Source of the DNA: JAAKFL01 sp964629645
GTDB taxonomy: Bacteria > Chlamydiota > Chlamydiia > Chlamydiales > SLFE01
Assembly (NCBI GenBank): GCA_964629645.1
Contig: CAZVSU010000034.1
Coordinates: 1-26,129 of the forward strand
DNA length: 26,129 nucleotides
Reading direction: 5' to 3'
In this document: positions 24,389 to 26,129 of the stretch, one piece after another
Position numbering within the stretch: position 1 is the first letter of the stretch
How the letters are laid out: every line of letters begins with the position of its first letter
Notes under the pieces: generated by a model
What the model saw: the letters and a program-made list of their open reading frames with translations, nothing else
What the model was told of the DNA's origin: nothing
Databases searched by the model: none
Program-made: the position numbers and the translations under genes

Positions 24389-25441
24389 TCAGTCCTCGGT
24401 CTCGAAATCGTCGTCCTCAGTCACTTCCGGGCCTTCATCGTCCTCGCCGTCCTCGTCGCCTTCCATGTCCTGCAAGGACGGGTCGCGCGGGTCCACATAG
24501 GAAAACTTGCTTTCCTCCTGCTCGTCCGGCACAGCGGCCTTGATCGCTTCCCAAACCGCAAGCGCGTAGGGGTGCTTGCCGATCATGGTCAGTAGACGCG
24601 AAGCGGCTTCCTCCGGTCCCACATCGACAAACTTTGTCGAGGGGGGCGGGGGCTGATGCGTAGCGATAGCAAGAGCAACATCGGCCGGCACAGACGCTTG
24701 CAGCAAGGCAAGCATCTTGTCGCGATAGGCCGACGCTTTCATGCTTTCGAGTCCCTTCTGAATGAGCGGCGAATACTTGTTGCCTTCTTCCGAAAAAGTC
24801 TTCGGCTTCGTCAACTTCTGCTGACTGTTGGGCTTATGCGAAAGGGTCTTGCTCTTGGTCAAGTCATGCCCTTCTTCTGCCAGCAGCCCGCGCGCCAAGC
24901 TGGCAAGTTCGCCCATGTCCATGTCATAGCGCCGCATGACCGCGCGGGGGTTGCTCGTGTCAGGGTAGTTGTCTGCCAGCAAGTCACGCATGGACACCGG
25001 CAACGATGCATAACGCATGGCCGCGTTGCGCGTCATGCGATCCGGCTTGCCGTCCGCCGATCGGAAGTCCAGTTCTTCGGCAGCCTGTCCAAACATCTTG
25101 GGGCTGGTGATGAGCTTGCGGAGGTCCAGCATGACTGCGCCGTAATCGTACCACGTTTCGCGGAGTTCGGCGGCGCTGGCCTGTTCCGTCGCCACGATCT
25201 TGCTTTTGAGCGTGCGCCCGCGCTCCTTGGCGCGGTCGATTTTGTCGGCAAGCGTCTGGTCTTCTTCCGACACGGGGACTTCGGAGGGGGCGTCAAATTC
25301 GTCCACGTTAGTCGTGTCGTCGTCCACCTGCATGAGATTGGTTTCCGTGTCGGACACCACCGGCTCGGGAGCCGTCTCCGTCTTCTTTGCGCGGCTGCGG
25401 GAATTGGTCTGCCCCTTACGGGCGACAGTGCGTGTTGCCAT
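24389..25441 (-). CDS. Early-block protein with basic start and acidic end, unknown
   Basis: The 350-residue protein starts MATRTVARKGQTNSRSRAKK (basic) and ends in a long acidic tail (QDMEGDEDGEDDEGPEVTED). The middle is helical and charged (LADKIDRAKERGRTLKSKIV, ELRETWYDYGAVMLDLRKLI, NAAMRYASLPVSMRDLLADN). Third codon positions are strongly G/C-rich, unlike most of the window, suggesting high expression. AGGAC lies 9 nt before the ATG. A promoter-like sequence and a weak palindrome copy lie in the 125-nt gap upstream. A DNA-binding or nucleoid-type role would fit the charge pattern, but there is no recognised domain. Confidence 0.75.
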   Translation of the reverse strand: MATRTVARKGQTNSRSRAKKTETAPEPVVSDTETNLMQVDDDTTNVDEFDAPSEVPVSEEDQTLADKIDRAKERGRTLKSKIVATEQASAAELRETWYDYGAVMLDLRKLITSPKMFGQAAEELDFRSADGKPDRMTRNAAMRYASLPVSMRDLLADNYPDTSNPRAVMRRYDMDMGELASLARGLLAEEGHDLTKSKTLSHKPNSQQKLTKPKTFSEEGNKYSPLIQKGLESMKASAYRDKMLALLQASVPADVALAIATHQPPPPSTKFVDVGPEEAASRLLTMIGKHPYALAVWEAIKAAVPDEQEESKFSYVDPRDPSLQDMEGDEDGEDDEGPEVTEDDDFETED

Positions 25442-25465
25442 GGGTCGAATGTCCTATATCGCTTA

Positions 25466-25485
25466 GCCCGACACCATCGCCGGGC
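25466..25485 (-). promoter_or_regulatory. GC-rich leader hairpin before the 350-residue gene
   Basis: GCCCG (25466-25470) pairs with CGGGC (25481-25485), extended by one more pair after a mismatch, in the untranslated leader of the leftward gene and about 25 nt before its ATG. It has no T-tract. A role in translation control is possible. Confidence 0.3.
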
Positions 25486-25496
25486 GTGCCGATAGC

Positions 25497-25517
25497 TGTC
25501 GCACAATTTGTTCAGTA
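25497..25517. promoter_or_regulatory. Dispersed palindrome site 11 (weak, 21 bp)
   Basis: TGTCGCACAA-T-TTGTTCAGTA matches about 16 of 20 consensus arm positions. It is notable for its place about 16 bp downstream of a promoter-like -10 element, where a bound repressor would block early transcription. Confidence 0.45.
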
Positions 25518-25532
25518 GGACAAGCCCCGATC

Positions 25533-25563
25533 AATATATTTTTTACATTTAAGTATTCGTCAA
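25533..25563 (-). promoter_or_regulatory. Candidate sigma-70-type leftward promoter
   Basis: On the minus strand TTGACG (25563-25558) and TATATT (25538-25533) are separated by 19 nt, just past the stop of the membrane protein gene and upstream of the GC-rich 350-residue gene. The boxes are close to consensus but the spacing is longer than the ideal 17. Confidence 0.45.
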
Positions 25564-25566
25564 GTA

Positions 25567-25929
25567 TTACACAGTATTAAACAACATATCTAACCACTTG
25601 TCTATGTGGTTACGTTGAAAGTATGCAATTACCCCTCCCGATAGTGCGATAGCAACCCATTTAATTACTGTATTGAATTGCTTTACACTCGATGCGACTG
25701 CTTCAAGACTAGTAACCAAACTGTTTATGTGTTTGTTAATGCTTCTAACTTCTGTCTCTAGAGTTTCTAATCGTGCTGTGTTGTCTTCAATATACTTTTC
25801 TGCAAATTCAGCGCGCACAGCTAGCCGAGCAATTTCTACAGCAGCCGATTTAGATGACTGTTCATCTGTATCATGCTTTCTGATAAACTCGAATAACTCA
25901 CGCTGTTGTTCTTGTCCAAGTGCAGGCAT
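25567..25929 (-). CDS. Coiled-coil protein with C-terminal membrane anchor
   Basis: The 120-residue protein has a soluble, charged helical part (residues about 20-85, with NTARLETLETEVRSINKHIN predicted as coiled coil). A single hydrophobic span IKWVAIALSGGVIAYF (about 89-104) and a short amphipathic tail follow. The layout resembles XhlA/hemolysin-type phage membrane proteins, which can act with holins. Here it is the first gene of the leftward block and far from the endolysin, so a membrane-anchored early function is equally possible. The ribosome site is weak (GGGA about 10 nt upstream). A strong promoter-like sequence lies directly upstream. Confidence 0.7.
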   Translation of the reverse strand: MPALGQEQQRELFEFIRKHDTDEQSSKSAAVEIARLAVRAEFAEKYIEDNTARLETLETEVRSINKHINSLVTSLEAVASSVKQFNTVIKWVAIALSGGVIAYFQRNHIDKWLDMLFNTV

Positions 25930-25950
25930 GATACAGTCCCGATTAGCAAT

Positions 25951-26089
25951 ATAGTAAATCTATACTATATAGTAAGTATATTGTCAACCTTATATAGTAC
26001 ATCAAATTATGAAACAAATAGTCGCATAGTAAATCTATTTCCAGCATAGTAAGTGATTTTAGTAGATATTAAGATCATAGTAAGTCTAT
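25951..26089. repeat. Cluster of five ATAG-N5-CTAT operator-like repeats
   Basis: This 200-nt AT-rich gap (25930-26129) contains no gene. Copies of the 13-mer ATAGTAAATCTAT lie at 25951-25963 and 26026-26038, and ATAGTAAGTCTAT at 26077-26089. Looser copies lie at 25969-25981 and 26046-26058. The 13-mer has ATAG/CTAT dyad arms. TACTATATAGTA at 25963-25974 is an additional perfect palindrome. The first two copies overlap a promoter-like sequence, so these look like repressor or activator sites. Iterons of a replication origin are the main alternative. Confidence 0.7.
25959..25987 (-). promoter_or_regulatory. Candidate strong early leftward promoter
   Basis: On the minus strand a consensus -35 TTGACA (25987-25982) is followed after 17 nt by TATAGA (25964-25959), about 30 nt upstream of the membrane protein ATG. 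The perfect palindrome TACTATATAGTA fills the spacer, and repeat copies flank the -10, the usual place for a repressor. This is probably the main promoter of the leftward block within this window. Confidence 0.6.
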
Positions 26090-26129
26090 CTAAACGTGTG
26101 TATATACAACGTCAGGTAGTCGCCTACGT

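Noticed and set aside
24656..25495. A 279-codon plus-strand open frame opposite the 350-residue gene
   Set aside because: It is Arg/His/Val-rich antisense of a GC-rich gene, with no ribosome site or neighbours on that strand. The high GC at third positions explains the lack of stops.
1..26129. Integrase, attachment site or lysogeny module
   Set aside because: None is visible in this window. The palindrome family hints at repression but does not by itself prove a temperate lifestyle.

Overview
The window is part of a tailed double-stranded DNA phage genome, or a very similar prophage. It has two densely packed gene blocks that converge near base 12,400: virion and lysis genes read rightward (1-12,402), and replication and early genes read leftward (25,929 down to 12,399). 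There is no rRNA, tRNA, integrase, transposase or CRISPR array. The left block encodes large Gln/Asn-rich and Ala/Gly-rich internal or ejection-type proteins and no visible tape measure or sheath, which suggests a short-tailed (podovirus-like) virion. The host cannot be named from this sequence. The presence of two peptidoglycan hydrolase domains fits a Gram-negative host, as an inference only.

Rightward block: a small virion protein truncated by the window edge, a tail-fibre-type protein, a T7-lysozyme-like amidase endolysin with a peptidoglycan-binding domain, a 520-residue beta-rich tail protein, a 106-residue protein, a 160-residue protein resembling the phage Gp13/acetyltransferase-like family, two Gly-rich-start virion proteins (the second with an 11-residue coiled-coil repeat), a 1094-residue virion protein with an N-terminal M15-type zinc peptidase, and a 786-residue probable ejection protein. 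Many starts overlap or abut the previous stop. A strong rightward intrinsic terminator lies just past the last stop, inside the coding sequence of the opposing primase gene.

Leftward block, in transcription order: a coiled-coil plus membrane-anchor protein, several unknown early genes, an Ala-rich tetrad-repeat protein, an SNF2-type helicase, a Cas4/RecB-like Fe-S nuclease, an unknown protein, a candidate ssDNA-binding protein with an acidic tract, a family A DNA polymerase with 3'-5' exonuclease, a RuvC-like resolvase, two tiny membrane peptides (46 and 25 residues), and a primase-polymerase/helicase fusion. Together these form a nearly self-contained replication and recombination module.

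The most unusual feature is a family of about a dozen copies of a 21-22 bp palindrome (TACTGCACAA, then a 1-2 nt spacer, then TTGTGCAGTA). The copies are scattered through both blocks, mostly inside genes, at intervals of about 0.3-3.4 kb. They look like stoperator, silencing or DNA-organising sites. A second, unrelated operator-like set (ATAG-N5-CTAT) clusters at 25,951-26,089 over a candidate promoter for the leftward block.
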